Positions 53,514 through 53,868 of a stretch of 53,868 nt of DNA are shown piece by piece. Under the pieces are notes generated by a model, which saw only the letters and a list, made by a program, of their open reading frames with translations, was not told where the DNA came from and did no database searches. The stretch is from Lentisphaeria bacterium. Lineage in GTDB: Bacteria; Verrucomicrobiota; Lentisphaeria; Victivallales; UBA1829. The stretch is taken from assembly GCA_017456805.1 (NCBI GenBank), contig JAFTIQ010000001.1, positions 1 to 53,868 on the forward strand. Reading direction: 5' to 3'. The translations under genes and the position numbers were made by a program. How positions within the stretch are numbered: the stretch's first letter is position 1; the number at the start of each line of letters is the position of its first letter.

Positions 53514-53868
53514 GGGTTGTCAGGTGTTGCGTTCCCGGCAGAGCCGGAGGGATGGGCGCACACGTCAAGGATTGGCTGGGGAACTGGGAATACTGGGAGT
53601 TCTGGGATTACTGGGAGCTCTGGGAGTTTTTTGCGCCGGGGTGCCCGGGGAATGGCTCTCCGTTACTTTCCGTTTTCCACCGTTGATTCCTGTTCCCTTC
53701 CGTTTTTCCCTCCCGGCAGAGCCGGAAGGATGGGCGCACTCGCCAAGGATTGGGTGGGGAACAGGGAATACTGGGAGTTCTGGGAGTTCTGGGAGTTTTT
53801 TGCGCCGGGGTGCCCGGGGAAAAGCCCTTGCGAACAGCCCTTTCTTTGCCCGCGCTCTCTCAGTACTC
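53514..53868. repeat. GC-rich region with a ~115-bp direct repeat and CTGGGAGTT micro-repeats
   Basis: No gene. Two copies of a block start TCCCGGCAGAGCCGG (53533-53651 and 53711-53821) and end TTTTTTGCGCCGGGGTGCCC. Within each are tandem CTGGGAGTT-type 9-mers, four in copy 1 and three in copy 2. CCGGC-AGA-GCCGG is a small hairpin at the head of each copy. The region is far richer in G+C than the 50.8-51.2 kb gap. The template repeat and reverse transcriptase of a DGR were looked for here and not seen. Confidence 0.8.

Noticed and set aside
53514..53868. DGR template repeat or reverse transcriptase
   Set aside because: The only repeats here are the ~115-bp block and 9-mers, which do not match the variable regions, and no reverse-transcriptase-like frame is present.

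Overview
The window reads as chromosomal DNA of a Gram-negative member of the PVC superphylum, most likely Lentisphaerota (Victivallales-like). This is inferred from gene content, not from a marker phylogeny. The evidence is several pseudopilin genes with the N-terminal signature [18 protein letters not shown], GntR-type regulators next to scattered glycoside hydrolases, large signal-peptide proteins of the DUF4838 and GH42-like kinds, and ordinary mre, dnaA, dxs and psd genes. No rRNA or tRNA gene was seen. Hand-counted positions of small sites may be off by a base.

Layout. 1-200: 9-bp tandem repeat array and a hairpin. 0.2-11.3 kb (minus strand): a rhamnose/galactoside-type catabolic locus with rhaA, a GH106-like protein, a secreted GH42-like protein, a pseudopilin, a GH36 protein and a GntR-type regulator. 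11.5-12.6 kb (plus): umuD-like gene and sfsA. 12.6-17.2 kb (minus): five-gene operon of a CapA-like phosphatase, an M20 peptidase, a nitroreductase, an unknown protein and corrinoid adenosyltransferase. 17.3-20.5 kb: AlgI/AlgJ-type O-acetylation pair. 20.7-22.2 kb (plus): zwf. 22.3-32.4 kb (minus): a second accessory locus with two pseudopilin/secreted-protein pairs, headed by a GntR helix-turn-helix fused to a GH38 alpha-mannosidase module. 32.5-39.0 kb (minus): KamA-like radical SAM enzyme, PBP2, mreD, mreC, an unknown secreted protein and a ROK sugar kinase. 39.0-39.8 kb: AT-rich gap with DnaA-box-like sites beside dnaA, a candidate oriC where the dominant coding strand switches. 39.8-43.2 kb (plus): dnaA and dxs. 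43.2-48.2 kb (plus): a tightly packed six-gene operon of unrecognised, phage-tail-like proteins. 48.2-50.8 kb: psd and thrC. 51.2-53.5 kb: two tandem paralogues with a proline-rich repeat, a membrane anchor and an FGE/C-type-lectin-fold domain, whose last ~150 bp are GC-rich and hypervariable in the manner of diversity-generating retroelement (DGR) targets. 53.5-53.9 kb: a direct repeat of about 115 bp.

Most notable points. (1) A tandem pair of probable DGR variable proteins, with the reverse transcriptase and template repeat outside the window. (2) A GntR-GH38 fusion that keeps the metal-binding and nucleophile residues of GH38, with a palindromic site over its own ribosome-binding site. (3) Each of the three pseudopilin genes is immediately followed by one very large secreted protein, suggesting dedicated pseudopilin-cargo pairs. 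(4) Palindromic DNA sits at the FTLIEL codons of two pseudopilins, in one case inside a 156-bp in-frame insertion bounded by a duplicated FTLIELLV motif.
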